Positions 33,456 to 42,459 of a stretch of 64,000 nucleotides of DNA are shown piece after piece. Source of the stretch: Planctomycetia bacterium (GTDB lineage: Bacteria; Planctomycetota; Phycisphaerae; UBA1845; UTPLA1); assembly GCA_015075745.1 (NCBI GenBank), contig JABTTW010000001.1, forward strand, positions 3,162,001 through 3,226,000, given 5' to 3'. The position numbers and the translations under genes were made by a program. Position 1 is the first letter of the stretch, and each line of letters opens with the position of its first letter. The notes below the pieces were generated by a model. That model saw nothing but the letters and a program-made list of their open reading frames with translations. It was not told the DNA's origin and searched no databases.

Positions 33456-35957
33456 CTAAATAAACAGATTCGCATTCGCCGTGGACGTCGCATCGAGATA
33501 GGTGCCGACGCCGCCGATTTCGATGCCCTCCATTAACTCGTCCTTGTGAATGCCCATCACGTCCATCGACATGGCGCACGCCACCATGCGCACTCCGCCC
33601 TTCATTGCCGTTGTCATGAGCTCCGCGAGCGGCGCCACCTTCTTGGCGCGCATCGTTCGTTTCATCATCGCCGTGCCCAGTCCCGCCATGTTCATCTTTG
33701 ACAGCCCCAGCCGATCCGGTCCGGCAGGCATCATCCAGCCAAAGAGCTTGTCCATCAGCGGCTTAACGCCTGAAGAAGCGCCCTGTTTTCGAAGCACGTT
33801 CAGACCCCAGAAAGTGAAGAACAACGTCACCTTCTGCCCCATGGACGCCGCCCCGTTGGCGATGATAAACGCCGCCATCACCCGATCGAGATCGCTGGAG
33901 AAAACGATGATCGTCTTGTCCCGCCCAGTCGCCTGCGGTGTCCCCGCCGCTTCCTGCCCGGCCGCTGCCCCGGCGTGCTTGCGGATGGTCGCCACAAAAT
34001 GTCCGTTCTCGGGCCGGACCTGCAATAACTCATTGCCGGTCTGCCGGCACCACGCCGGAACATCCGCCGCGAATCCCGGGTCCGTCGACCGGATACGCAG
34101 CACATCGCCGTCCGTCAGGGTGCGCAGTGAATCGCCAATGGCGACGATCGGTCCCGGACACTGTTGCCCTCGAACGTCAATCTCCTTCGTCGCGGCGACT
34201 TCGGCGCCTTTGCCGGCGGCGCTGATGACGGTCGCGTTCGTTCGACTTGCAGTTTGTTTTGCTCCGTCACCGTCTCGGCACTCGGCCGGCCCATCACACG
34301 GTGTCGTAGGGGGCGCTTGCGCCTCCGGATGGAACATGCGGTAGGTCTTATACCCTCCCGAAAGGTTGCGCACGTCGTAGCCAAGCTGCGACAGTATGCG
34401 CGCTGCCGTGTAGCCGCGGAGCCCGACGGCGCAGTAGGCCACGATCGGCCGGTCCTTTGGCAATTCACCGGCCCGGCGGCGCAGCTCATCGATCGGGATG
34501 AGCGTGGAGGCGGGAATCGCCCCGGCCTCATGCTCGGCGATTGTTCGAACGTCGAGCAGCAGGTCACCCGTAAGATCGTCGGCGTGGGCGATTCTCACAT
34601 CGCCGCGAACGACATTCGCCGCGACGAAGCCGGCCATGTTGATCGGGTCCTTGGCCGCGCCGAACTGCGGCGCATAAGCCAACTCCATCTGCTCCAGGTC
34701 GAAGACCGTCATCCCTGCCTGAATCGCCGTCGCCAGCACATTGATGCGGTTGTCCACGCCCTGACCGCCGGTGATCTGTGCCCCGAGGACGCGACCGTCG
34801 TCCTTGCTGAACAGCAACTTGATCGCCATCTGCTCGGCGCCGGGGAAATAATCGACGTGATGAGCCGGGTGTAGATAGACCTTCTCAAAATCAATGCCAG
34901 CCCGACGAAGAACCTTTTCGCTGGCGCCGGTCATTGCGACCACGAGGTCAAACACGCGGACAATGCTCGTCCCCTGCGAACCGCGATAGTGAGATGTCTT
35001 GCCGAAAATGTTGTCCGCCGCGATACGCCCTTGTCGATTGGCCGGCCCGGCAAGCGGGATAAGCGTATCGGCTCGGGTCACGAAATCCTTGGTGATGACG
35101 GCATCGCCGACGGCATAGATATCAGGGTCGCTGGTTTGCATCTGGTCGTTGACGGCAATGCCGCCACGCTCGCCGATCGTCAGCCCGGCCTCCTTTGCCA
35201 GCTTCGACTCAGCCCTGACGCCGATGGAAAGCACAACCATGTCCGCCGTCAGCGCCGTGCCGCTCTTGAGCTTCGCCGTGACCGCGCCCTCTGCATCGTC
35301 GAACGACTCGACAGCATCCGACAGGCGCAGTTCAACGCCGTGCAGCCTGAGTTGTTGCGCGATAGCAGAGGTCATCTCCTTGTCCAAAGGCGGCATGAGC
35401 TGGTCGAGCATTTCGACAAGGTGGACGCTCATCCCGCGGCGGCGAAGATTCTCGGCCATTTCCAGACCGATGAATCCGCCGCCAATGACCAGGGCGCTTT
35501 GCGCCGACTCGGCAGCCGTCTTGATCCGGTCCATGTCCGGAATGGTGCGAAGTGTAAAAATCTTCGGATGATCAATACCCGGCAGCGGCGGACGGATCGG
35601 CCCGGCGCCGGTGGAAATAATCAGATGGTCATAAGCCTCGTCGTACTCGAGGCCGCTTTCCAGGTTACGAATGCGAACCTTCTTTTCTGTCCGGTCGATG
35701 GAAAGCACCTCGTTGCGAACGCGAACGTCGAGATTGTGTCGGGCCCTGAGGCTCTCCGGCGTCTGAAGGAACAGCTTCGCACGGTCGGCAATCTCTCCAC
35801 CGATGTGATAGGGCAGTCCGCAATTGGCAAATGAGACGTAAGGCCCACGCTCGAGCACGACGATCTCCGCCGGCTCACTCAGGCGACGGGCCCGGGCCGC
35901 GGCGGTGGCCCCGCCGGCCACTCCGCCGATGATGACGAGTTTTTTCCGTGTTGCCAT
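33456..35957 (-). CDS. CoA-disulfide/persulfide reductase fused to rhodanese, TusA and DsrE domains
   Basis: An 833-residue protein. ATG 35957 has AGGAGG 7 bases upstream. Residues 1-~450 form a two-dinucleotide-domain flavoprotein with dimerisation domain: IIGGVAGGATAAARARR, redox Cys46 in SFANCGLPYHIGG, VIGGGFIGLEMAENL and DIYAVGDAV. Residues ~460-560 are a rhodanese with active Cys509 (AYCAVGLRG). Residues ~593-670 are a TusA-like domain with Cys600 (QQCPGP). Residues ~690-833 are a DsrE/DsrF-like domain (IIVFSSDLDRVMAAFIIANG, Cys794 in VACAMSMDVMG). Together these reduce and relay sulfane sulfur from persulfides or CoA-disulfides. It lies 51 bases behind its ArsR-type regulator and is probably transcribed with it. 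Confidence 0.92.
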   Translation of the reverse strand: MATRKKLVIIGGVAGGATAAARARRLSEPAEIVVLERGPYVSFANCGLPYHIGGEIADRAKLFLQTPESLRARHNLDVRVRNEVLSIDRTEKKVRIRNLESGLEYDEAYDHLIISTGAGPIRPPLPGIDHPKIFTLRTIPDMDRIKTAAESAQSALVIGGGFIGLEMAENLRRRGMSVHLVEMLDQLMPPLDKEMTSAIAQQLRLHGVELRLSDAVESFDDAEGAVTAKLKSGTALTADMVVLSIGVRAESKLAKEAGLTIGERGGIAVNDQMQTSDPDIYAVGDAVITKDFVTRADTLIPLAGPANRQGRIAADNIFGKTSHYRGSQGTSIVRVFDLVVAMTGASEKVLRRAGIDFEKVYLHPAHHVDYFPGAEQMAIKLLFSKDDGRVLGAQITGGQGVDNRINVLATAIQAGMTVFDLEQMELAYAPQFGAAKDPINMAGFVAANVVRGDVRIAHADDLTGDLLLDVRTIAEHEAGAIPASTLIPIDELRRRAGELPKDRPIVAYCAVGLRGYTAARILSQLGYDVRNLSGGYKTYRMFHPEAQAPPTTPCDGPAECRDGDGAKQTASRTNATVISAAGKGAEVAATKEIDVRGQQCPGPIVAIGDSLRTLTDGDVLRIRSTDPGFAADVPAWCRQTGNELLQVRPENGHFVATIRKHAGAAAGQEAAGTPQATGRDKTIIVFSSDLDRVMAAFIIANGAASMGQKVTLFFTFWGLNVLRKQGASSGVKPLMDKLFGWMMPAGPDRLGLSKMNMAGLGTAMMKRTMRAKKVAPLAELMTTAMKGGVRMVACAMSMDVMGIHKDELMEGIEIGGVGTYLDATSTANANLFI

Positions 35958-36008
35958 GTGATTGCCTCCTGTTGCTGACGACGACCCCACCTGTCCACAC
36001 CCGCGGCG

Positions 36009-36311
36009 CTAAGCTTCGTGCTTGCGGATGCACTCCAGTATCTTAAGCGCGCTGGGGTTGGCGACTTCGTAATAAACCGTCTTGCCGTGGCGCCGCGCGG
36101 CCAGCAGACCGTGGGCCCTCATCAGGTTGAGATGCTGGCTGCACGCGGCCTGTGAAAGGCCGAGGCGATCGGCCAGCTCACCGACGGCAAGGTCATGCTC
36201 CGCGAGGAGTTCGACGATCTTGAGCCGGTGCGCATGGGAAAGCACGCGAAACGCCGCGGCGCATCGCTCAAGGGTCTCCATCGAGATGCCCGATTTCGGC
36301 TTGATGCTCAT
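36009..36311 (-). CDS. ArsR-family repressor, probable sulfur-responsive regulator
   Basis: A 100-residue winged-helix protein: FRVLSHAHRLKIVELLAE, then the recognition helix LSQAACSQHLNLMRAHGLL and the wing RRHGKTVYYEV. Cysteines are at 17, 57 and 94; residues 17 and 94 sit in the first and last helices and could meet across the dimer. It is the first gene before the persulfide reductase fusion and has its own AT-rich promoter. A persulfide- or disulfide-sensing role like that of SqrR/BigR is an inference from context; the Cys positions are not those of SqrR. Confidence 0.85.
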   Translation of the reverse strand: MSIKPKSGISMETLERCAAAFRVLSHAHRLKIVELLAEHDLAVGELADRLGLSQAACSQHLNLMRAHGLLAARRHGKTVYYEVANPSALKILECIRKHEA

Positions 36312-36317
36312 GTAATA

Positions 36318-36345
36318 AATATATCATAATTATTTTATATGTCAA
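36318..36345 (-). promoter_or_regulatory. promoter with overlapping palindrome for the ArsR-persulfide reductase operon
   Basis: On the minus strand there is a perfect -35 box TTGACA (36345-36340), a 16-base spacer and TATATT (36323-36318). The predicted start of transcription falls on or next to the ATG at 36311, so the mRNA would be leaderless or nearly so. The spacer carries a palindrome centred on ATAATTAT (36326-36333) with ATAT arms, a fit for an ArsR dimer site. This stretch is the most AT-rich seen in the region. Confidence 0.7.
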
Positions 36346-36392
36346 GCGAGGATATTCGCCCCTTCGCCCCCGAATCCCCCCAAACGGCCCTT

Positions 36393-36845
36393 TTACGGCG
36401 TTCTGCCAGGCGATTCGAGAATGATATTGATCGGCCCGTCGTTCACGCTGTGAACCGCCATCGTCTCGCGAAACCGGCCCGTCTCGACGTGAACGCCCAG
36501 GGCCCGTAACTCTGCACAGAATTGCTCGTAGATTTTTACCGCCTGCTCAGGCGGGGCCGCATCCACGAAAGCCGGCCTGCGCCCCCGGCTCGTGTCCGCG
36601 TAGAGCGAAAAATTGCTGATCGCCAGCGCCGCGCCGCCGATCTGGCTCACATCGAGGTTCATTTTCCCGGCGTCGTCTTCAAAGATTCGCAGCGTCGCGA
36701 TCTTCTTCGCCAGAAATGCGGCATCCTCATCGCTGTCCTCGCGGCCGATGCCGACGTACAGCAGGAGCCCCCGATCGATCCGCCCCGTCTCCGTCCCATC
36801 GACCACGACCGCCGATGGCCCGACCCGCTGGACAATTATGCGCAC
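36393..36845 (-). CDS. dtd: D-aminoacyl-tRNA deacylase
   Basis: A 150-residue protein, the normal length of DTD. It removes D-amino acids (and glycine from tRNA-Ala) from mischarged tRNAs in the cytoplasm. Motifs: MRIIVQRVGPSAVVVDG at the N-terminus, SNFSLYADTSRGRRPAF (SQxTLY-type, with the conserved Ser and the RRP turn), and NDGPINIIL holding the Gly-Pro motif that screens for chirality. The gene overlaps the end of the WYL regulator gene by 10 bases, which suggests coupling. Confidence 0.93.
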   Translation of the reverse strand: MRIIVQRVGPSAVVVDGTETGRIDRGLLLYVGIGREDSDEDAAFLAKKIATLRIFEDDAGKMNLDVSQIGGAALAISNFSLYADTSRGRRPAFVDAAPPEQAVKIYEQFCAELRALGVHVETGRFRETMAVHSVNDGPINIILESPGRTP

Positions 36846-37837
36846 GCCGTATCGCCCTCGCGACTCGGTCCGCTGAGTGAGTTGACGAGTTGCTGGGCCC
36901 GCTCGCGGACGCGCTCTCTGAGCTCCGGCGGCCCCAGAACCTCCACCTGACCGGCGTATCCGAGGATCCAGGAACTGATTTCCCGCAACCCATCCACCGT
37001 CGCCTCAAACAGCAGCGACTGATCCGCCTGCCGGACGGTCGATTGCGTCGAGTGCCACATGACCTCCTCCACGCTCGACGCCACTTCCGCCTTGAACAGC
37101 AGTCGAACCTCGTACAACTTACCGTCGGGAATCATGCTCCACGCGTTGCCGAAGTAGGCTCGTTCGTCGAAACCGCCGGGCTCCATTTCAAACGTCTCAT
37201 CGAGCGGCGTCACGCTCACGAAGCGATCCAGTTTGAACGTCCGCGTCTCACCGTGCGTCGGACTCATCGCCAGCAGATACCAGCCGCGGGACATGAAGAT
37301 CAGCCGCCGGGGCTCAAGCTCCAGGGTCAACTCCTTCCGGTCATATACGGAGTCGTAACAGACGCGCAGCCGCTTGCGATGCGACAGGGCGTGGTGAAGC
37401 GTGCGAAAAATGCCCGACGTCAAGTCCGTCGGCGTCGTTTGCGGGAACCGAACCGAGATTCCCTCGAGTATCTTCCCGCAGTGATTCAGTACGCTCGCCG
37501 GAATCGAGCTCTCGATCTTCAGGGCGGCGCTCAGCGCCTTCTCATAGGCCGGGTGAACCTGGCGAGACAGGAACTTCCGCGTGGTGAGCAGCAGTGCCAG
37601 GGCCTCGTCAAACTCAAGATGAAGGGCGGGCAGAAAGAAGGAGTCCGAGATCGCGTAGACGCTCTTGGTGTGCTCGAAGCGATACGGCACGCCTGCCTGA
37701 TCGAGCATGGAAAGGTCGCGGAAGAGCGTTCGCCGGGAGACGCCGATCTGGGCGGCGAGGGCGTCCGCGTCATACGGCCGGCCTGATCGCAGCGTGGTAA
37801 TCAACTTCAGAAGTCGAACGACTCTGGAGACATTCAT
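36836..37837 (-). CDS. WYL-domain transcriptional regulator
   Basis: A protein of about 333 residues. An N-terminal helix-turn-helix of the HTH_11 type (LLKLITTLRSGRPYDADAL, IGVSRRTLFRDLSMLDQAG) is followed by a WYL domain with the name-giving residues in SRGWYLLAMSPTHGETRTF and a C-terminal winged part (GYAGQVEVLGPPELRER). WYL proteins sense nucleic-acid or nucleotide ligands and often control DNA damage or defence genes, but no such genes are adjacent. ATG 37837 is chosen because the HTH begins there; it has no strong ribosome binding site, and a start up to 37936 cannot be excluded. Confidence 0.85.
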   Translation of the reverse strand: MNVSRVVRLLKLITTLRSGRPYDADALAAQIGVSRRTLFRDLSMLDQAGVPYRFEHTKSVYAISDSFFLPALHLEFDEALALLLTTRKFLSRQVHPAYEKALSAALKIESSIPASVLNHCGKILEGISVRFPQTTPTDLTSGIFRTLHHALSHRKRLRVCYDSVYDRKELTLELEPRRLIFMSRGWYLLAMSPTHGETRTFKLDRFVSVTPLDETFEMEPGGFDERAYFGNAWSMIPDGKLYEVRLLFKAEVASSVEEVMWHSTQSTVRQADQSLLFEATVDGLREISSWILGYAGQVEVLGPPELRERVRERAQQLVNSLSGPSREGDTACA

Positions 37838-37886
37838 GTGACTATCGGGCGATCGCGAGATGCGTCCTTCCGTTGCGAACTGCTCG

Positions 37887-39713
37887 TCACAGAGTATTCG
37901 ATCCGTAGGCGCTTTGCAAACTTGAAGCCGCGGCAATCAGTAATACGACACCCAATATCAGGATCGCGCGACGATGCTCGCGGCGGCCCGCCAGGCAGTA
38001 CGCAGCGCCCACCATCGCCAGCGTCGCCGGACGAACCCATTCCGCGGGCAAAGCGACCGGAGAAAGGAGTGCAATGATTGCGGCACTCGGAAGTAGGAGC
38101 ATCGCCAGGGTCCAAAGCGGCTTCTCGAAGCATCTCGCCTTCGAGTGAACCGCCGACTCCGCCGCCAATAGAACCGGAATCACCAGCCCGCCGAACACAA
38201 CCGCGTGATATTGAAGAATCCACCCGCGCAGCGCCGACGTCGGAATTCTCACAAAAATGAAAGTGAACCCCGAAATCGCCACGGCCACGCTCAGAGTGGC
38301 CATCGAGCTGGAGCCGTCGCGGATCGCCGCTCGCGAAGCCAAGAGCACGATGAGCCCGATCGCGCAGACGCCCGAAACAAGCCGCCCCCAACTGCGGTCA
38401 TCGCCGCTCGTCGGCACCATCTCCGGCCAAAGCGCCATTTGAAACGCCGTCAGCATCGCCAGCGCCGCGATGACGAATGCCGCGCGTCGGGCATAGGGAA
38501 TCAATCGTCCCGCCGTCGTCCACGCCTCCTTGCCTAATAGCTGCTGTCGCCAGAAGGCTGCCATCCACCGCCAGAAACCGAACATGATCGCCAGGGCGAA
38601 CAATACCGCGTTAAAGGTGGCGGGCATTCGGTCTGCATAAGCGTCCGAGGCGCCGCCGATGAAGCCCCCGATCAGGCACGCGAAAAGAGCCGCCGCCGCC
38701 GTAAGCAGGCTGATCCCTAGTGCAGCGGTATTGGCACTCCATCGCCGATAGGTCATGAACATGCTGACCACGCCCGTGGCCGTCGTTGCCGCGACGCCCA
38801 CGAATGCCGCCTCCGGCCCCAACGGTTCGCGCCGCACAATGACGTAAACACCCAGGATCAGCACCGCCGCCGCCAGCATCGCCTCCACCTGAATGAACAT
38901 AGGCCATCGCGAATAGGGCGCCGACAGTTCCCCCAATCGGTCCGGCCAGGCCCGATTCTGACGATTGCGGTAGAGCAAGTCCTGAAACAACGCCGCCGTC
39001 ACCACCACGCAGCTCAGGCCCACTTGCAACTGAAGCGTCCAGCTCCACCATGCCGGTCGAAACCGCTCGAAGATCATCGACGATTCCCCCGATCGTGTGG
39101 CCGCTTCGGGGATCATCAATCCGCTCCACCACACCAGCATCGCCGAAAGGATGAGCAGCATCACCGGTTGCTGCGGCCGGCGTCCGGATAGCGTCCAGAC
39201 GAGAACGGCGATGAGCAGGGCGATGATGTCCCACCATTCCTTTCCCGTTGGCTGTCCGGCATGCAGCCATGACGGGTTCAGGACGCGAGACAAGGTCAGG
39301 CCGACCAGCGTGTTGAGTACGAGGACCGCCCCCGAAACGCCGGTCACCAGGGCCCACGCAAAAAAGACCCGACTTGTATGCGGCGCTTCCCCTTTGACCT
39401 GCTTGGACTTGAAGAGCGACGAGAACCAGCCCATCACCGCCCAAAGGACGCAGAGTGTCGAAGTGATGTGGCAGGCCGAGTAAAGCGTCCACGCCGTCGC
39501 TTCCCTCGAAACGACCGTCAAACCAGCCGCCAGGCTCACGGCGCCGACGAGAATAGAGGTTCCCAGTCCTCCCGGAAGTCGACGATGAAGAGCCTGACAC
39601 GCAATGCCAAGCGCAATCAAAAAATAGGAAACCGCATCGGCATGCCGAATGACGCCCCGGACGATGCCCGGCAGCGACTCGTCCATGGCAACCTGTGCGA
39701 GGGGCAGCATCAT
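37887..39713 (-). CDS. polytopic membrane protein of unknown function
   Basis: A 608-residue protein made almost wholly of hydrophobic helices. About 14-16 membrane segments can be counted, for example YFLIALGIACQAL, LLIAVLVWTLSG, AMLAAAVLILGVYVIV and AVVFGGLVIPVLLAAESAV. Short loops between them are rich in Arg and Trp. No transporter, glycosyltransferase or oligosaccharide-ligase motif was recognised. The frame opens with ATG-ATG at 39713, but ATG 39686 (MDESLPG) is also possible; neither has a clear ribosome binding site. It lies 49 bases upstream of the WYL regulator. Confidence 0.7.
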   Translation of the reverse strand: MMLPLAQVAMDESLPGIVRGVIRHADAVSYFLIALGIACQALHRRLPGGLGTSILVGAVSLAAGLTVVSREATAWTLYSACHITSTLCVLWAVMGWFSSLFKSKQVKGEAPHTSRVFFAWALVTGVSGAVLVLNTLVGLTLSRVLNPSWLHAGQPTGKEWWDIIALLIAVLVWTLSGRRPQQPVMLLILSAMLVWWSGLMIPEAATRSGESSMIFERFRPAWWSWTLQLQVGLSCVVVTAALFQDLLYRNRQNRAWPDRLGELSAPYSRWPMFIQVEAMLAAAVLILGVYVIVRREPLGPEAAFVGVAATTATGVVSMFMTYRRWSANTAALGISLLTAAAALFACLIGGFIGGASDAYADRMPATFNAVLFALAIMFGFWRWMAAFWRQQLLGKEAWTTAGRLIPYARRAAFVIAALAMLTAFQMALWPEMVPTSGDDRSWGRLVSGVCAIGLIVLLASRAAIRDGSSSMATLSVAVAISGFTFIFVRIPTSALRGWILQYHAVVFGGLVIPVLLAAESAVHSKARCFEKPLWTLAMLLLPSAAIIALLSPVALPAEWVRPATLAMVGAAYCLAGRREHRRAILILGVVLLIAAASSLQSAYGSNTL

Positions 39714-39773
39714 CCGTGAGGGTAGCTCGTGAGATACAATCGGGCGATTCGAAAAAACCGCGAATAGCGCCGC

Positions 39774-41579
39774 TTACGGCTCTTCGGAGAGTACGACGTT
39801 GTTGTATTCGAGCAGCGTACCCTTAGCCCGCTCAACGTCAATGATGCCCTGATTGTAATTCACCAACGCTGTCAGAAGCCCCCGCCGCGCCTGGGCCAGA
39901 CTGACCTGAGAATTGAGAATGGTATCAAGCTGTTCCGGGCTCTTGCGCTCCTGCCGCTCCTGAAGCGAGCGAAGATTCTCGGATGAGGACGTAACAGCTT
40001 CGTGACTCGGTCCAAGCTGTTCGAAGTTCGTCTCCAGATTGCGGAGGGCGACGCGGCAGTCGGTGATGATGTCGTCGAGTGACCGTTTGTACTGAAAGAC
40101 GGCCTGCGACTGCTGAAGCTTCGCGATGCGTATCCCCGCCCGCTCGGCGCGCTCGCCGAAGTTCCACAGAAACTCCATGCCGATATATTGATCGATGAAG
40201 TTGCCGCCCGTCTGCTGATCGAACGCGCGATCCGCGCTGGGCCCAAGCCCGTTCACGGTCATACGATAGACGACGTCGAGCTGCGGCAACGCCTGGTTCT
40301 TGGCAATCCCCAGTTGAAGCCGCGTGTTATCGACGCCCACCCGCGCCTGGATGATCTCCGGCCGGCATTCGATGGCCGTCTGAACCGCATGATACCGATC
40401 GCGGAGGATCGCGGCCGTGGTCGGTTCATCGATCGGTAGAATCTCGTACTCGTTCGACATCGGCCACTCGGGATCGTTCATCAGGTTGAGAAGCTGATCC
40501 TCGGCATTGCGAACGCGATTCTTCACGTCGATGTACTCGAACTCGCGAGCCTTGACCGCCGCCTGGCTGCGGAACAGAAGGGTCTGATACGCGTCGAAGT
40601 CTTTGCGTGCCTCGATCTGCGAGAGCGTGAGGTTCGCCTCGGCCAGCAGCTCCGCGCTCACCACCACGTCGCGTCGAGCGCCTGCGAGGGCCCAGTAGGC
40701 CCGCTCGGCGTTGTTCAGCGTCTCGATCACCCGGGCCCTGAAGGCCTCCTGATTGATCTTCTGCTCATTCTTGCGAATGTTGATTTGTGCGCGGTTGAAG
40801 TCGATGCCGAAGTTACGCAGAACCGGCTGTCGAATCTCGGCCACAAACGTCTGCGTCCACGACGGATTCAATAGCTGGAATTGAAACCCCGGATTATCGA
40901 TGCGGGTCATTTGCTGCGTCAGCGTGACCTGTGCCCCGGTCGCCAGCAGCTTGCGAATCCCGCCGTTGACCACCGTTGTGTCGGTTTGCGAGGCAATCAG
41001 GGCCGAAGGCGTCGGCTGATCGGTGTTGTTGCGGTTGACATTGGCGAAAAAAGCCATGTCGAACGCCGCCTCGGCCTGCACCACCTGGGCCGCGCTGATC
41101 GCCGGCGCATAGCCGTCCAGCCGTATCTGGTAGTTGTTCGCCAATGTCCGGCGAAGACAGTCCGACAAAGCCAGGCGAAGCACATTGGGACGGGAGATCT
41201 CCCTGATCTTCTCAAGGGCCGCTTCGTAGATATTCTCATACTCCCGTTTGATGTTCTGGCTGAAACGGGTTACCTCCAGCCGCTTCTTAAAGACTTCCTC
41301 GGCCTTGATTGGGTCCGGAAGCTGCAGCCAGATCGTCGTATCAAGGGAGAGGTTTCCGGCAGACGATCTCGGTTCACCGCTAAGGTCGACCGGTGCCGGG
41401 CGATCGATGTTCGCAAGCTCCGGCGCCGTCTGGCTCTTGGGTGCCTCGGCCATCCGATCCTGGTACTCGGCGACCTGCGCGGAATCGACCGTTACCGCGT
41501 CCTTCTGACAACCGACGGTAAAGCAAGTACTGAAGGCCGCGGCGAACGAAACGATGGCGTAGAGGGAAGCTCGCTGCAT
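39774..41579 (-). CDS. TolC-family outer membrane efflux-type lipoprotein
   Basis: A 601-residue protein. ATG 41579 starts a lipoprotein signal (LYAIVSFAAAFSTCFTVGC) with a lipobox ending TVGC. After a Pro-rich linker of about 120 residues, the outer membrane factor fold is visible: LALSDCLRRTLANNYQIRL, AFDMAFFANVNRNN, RNFGIDFNRAQINIRKNEQ, and a second half with ALPQLDVVYRMTVNGLG and FLWNFGERAERAGIRIAKL. Long heptad helices lie between. It would form a trimeric channel across the outer membrane. No adaptor or pump gene is next to it; the MacB-like pair is 10 kb away. Confidence 0.87.
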   Translation of the reverse strand: MQRASLYAIVSFAAAFSTCFTVGCQKDAVTVDSAQVAEYQDRMAEAPKSQTAPELANIDRPAPVDLSGEPRSSAGNLSLDTTIWLQLPDPIKAEEVFKKRLEVTRFSQNIKREYENIYEAALEKIREISRPNVLRLALSDCLRRTLANNYQIRLDGYAPAISAAQVVQAEAAFDMAFFANVNRNNTDQPTPSALIASQTDTTVVNGGIRKLLATGAQVTLTQQMTRIDNPGFQFQLLNPSWTQTFVAEIRQPVLRNFGIDFNRAQINIRKNEQKINQEAFRARVIETLNNAERAYWALAGARRDVVVSAELLAEANLTLSQIEARKDFDAYQTLLFRSQAAVKAREFEYIDVKNRVRNAEDQLLNLMNDPEWPMSNEYEILPIDEPTTAAILRDRYHAVQTAIECRPEIIQARVGVDNTRLQLGIAKNQALPQLDVVYRMTVNGLGPSADRAFDQQTGGNFIDQYIGMEFLWNFGERAERAGIRIAKLQQSQAVFQYKRSLDDIITDCRVALRNLETNFEQLGPSHEAVTSSSENLRSLQERQERKSPEQLDTILNSQVSLAQARRGLLTALVNYNQGIIDVERAKGTLLEYNNVVLSEEP

Positions 41580-41969
41580 GGAAGGAACCGGTTCCAGAAT
41601 CCTGTGCTGATAAGGAGGCCGCCCCAAATGGCGAATCTCAGAATTCACCGCAGGGCCTCGCCTTTTAAGGGGGCCGACGACCGCTGTCAAACCCGTTGCC
41701 AATACTGATACAACGGCAAAACTCGGGCAAACTCTCTAGTCTGCGGCCCCGCTGGAATGTTTTTTCAGTGGGCTCTCATCTATGGGCCGTCGAGTCCGAA
41801 CCGGTCCCGGGCCACCGGGCCGACCGACTCCAAAGTCTCGCTCTGCCGGTCAGGCCTCCCCGGGCCCCGCACCCGTCCCGAGCTCGATCCCAAGCCGCCT
41901 TTTCGCCCGGGCTCAAGTTTTCTCAGGTTATGTTCCGATAGCGCTACGTAACCAAAAAGGAACATAATC
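41580..41969. other. 390-bp divergent intergenic region
   Basis: It separates the TolC-like gene (minus) from the ArsR/SdpR-like gene (plus) and must hold both promoters. The inverted repeat at 41928-41967 lies at its right edge. A GC-rich stretch around 41810-41830 (GGTCCCGGGCCACCGGGCC) can fold back. No open frame with coding signs was found. Confidence 0.45.
41928..41967. promoter_or_regulatory. inverted repeat upstream of the ArsR/SdpR-like gene, probable operator
   Basis: TTATGTTCC (41928-41936) and GGAACATAA (41959-41967) are perfect 9-bp inverted copies 22 bases apart. The right copy overlaps the ribosome binding region just before the ATG at 41970. Its position fits autorepression by the gene behind it. 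Confidence 0.55.
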
Positions 41970-42443
41970 ATGGACGACGTGTTCCCGGCGATCTCAGACC
42001 CCACGCGACGTGCCATCCTTCGCCTCTTGTCCGGAAAGCAGATGCCGGCAGGCGCCATCGCGGCCCACTTCGATCAGCAGAGGCCCGCCATCTCCAAGCA
42101 CCTCGCCATCCTCCGGCAGGCAGGGCTATTGACCGAGACCCGCCGACGTCAGGAGCGGCTTTACGCAATCCGGCCGGGCTCGCTCGACCCGCTTCGGGTG
42201 TTTCTCGCGGAGATTCGTCCGCCCGACGACGGCGTCATCCAGACCGCGACCGCCAGAATCCTCGCCCGTGGCCCCAGCGCATTTGTCCCGGCCCCGCCAA
42301 GGCCAACCAACCTCTCCGACGCAGTCACGAAGCGAGAGTCTCAGTCGTTGACTCCAGCACCAACCAACGAACACGCTCAATCGGAAGCACCGGAAGAACC
42401 AATGGCCGCCGCAACTCCGGGCTTCAATCTGGAGTTCGACTAA
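41970..42443 (+). CDS. ArsR/SdpR-like winged-helix repressor with long disordered tail
   Basis: A 157-residue protein with AAGGA 8 bases before the ATG. Residues 1-80 form the winged helix: VFPAISDPTRRAILRLLSGKQ, AAHFDQQRPAISKHLAILRQAGLL (recognition helix) and the wing ETRRRQERLYAI. This lacks metal-binding cysteines and looks like SdpR-type autorepressors. Residues 95-157 are Pro, Ala, Ser and Glu rich and probably disordered. The stop codon TAA is part of the target duplication of the IS element that follows, so the reading frame stayed intact. No partner gene lies downstream because the IS separates it from whatever followed. Confidence 0.85.
   Translation: MDDVFPAISDPTRRAILRLLSGKQMPAGAIAAHFDQQRPAISKHLAILRQAGLLTETRRRQERLYAIRPGSLDPLRVFLAEIRPPDDGVIQTATARILARGPSAFVPAPPRPTNLSDAVTKRESQSLTPAPTNEHAQSEAPEEPMAAATPGFNLEFD
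42440..42443. repeat. target site duplication CTAA, left copy
   Basis: CTAA is directly repeated at 42440-42443 and 44035-44038, just outside the IS ends. A 4-bp duplication fits the IS1380 family. Confidence 0.75.
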
Positions 42444-42459
42444 CCCGCATATTTCATCA
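42444..42459 (+). repeat. IS1380 element, left terminal inverted repeat
   Basis: CCCGCATATTTCATCA matches the inverted right end at 15 of 16 positions. Confidence 0.85.

Noticed and set aside
39752..39757. T-tract (minus strand) behind the TolC-like gene as terminator
   Set aside because: Six T's follow a GC-rich stretch, but only a 3-bp stem could be drawn, too little to call a terminator.
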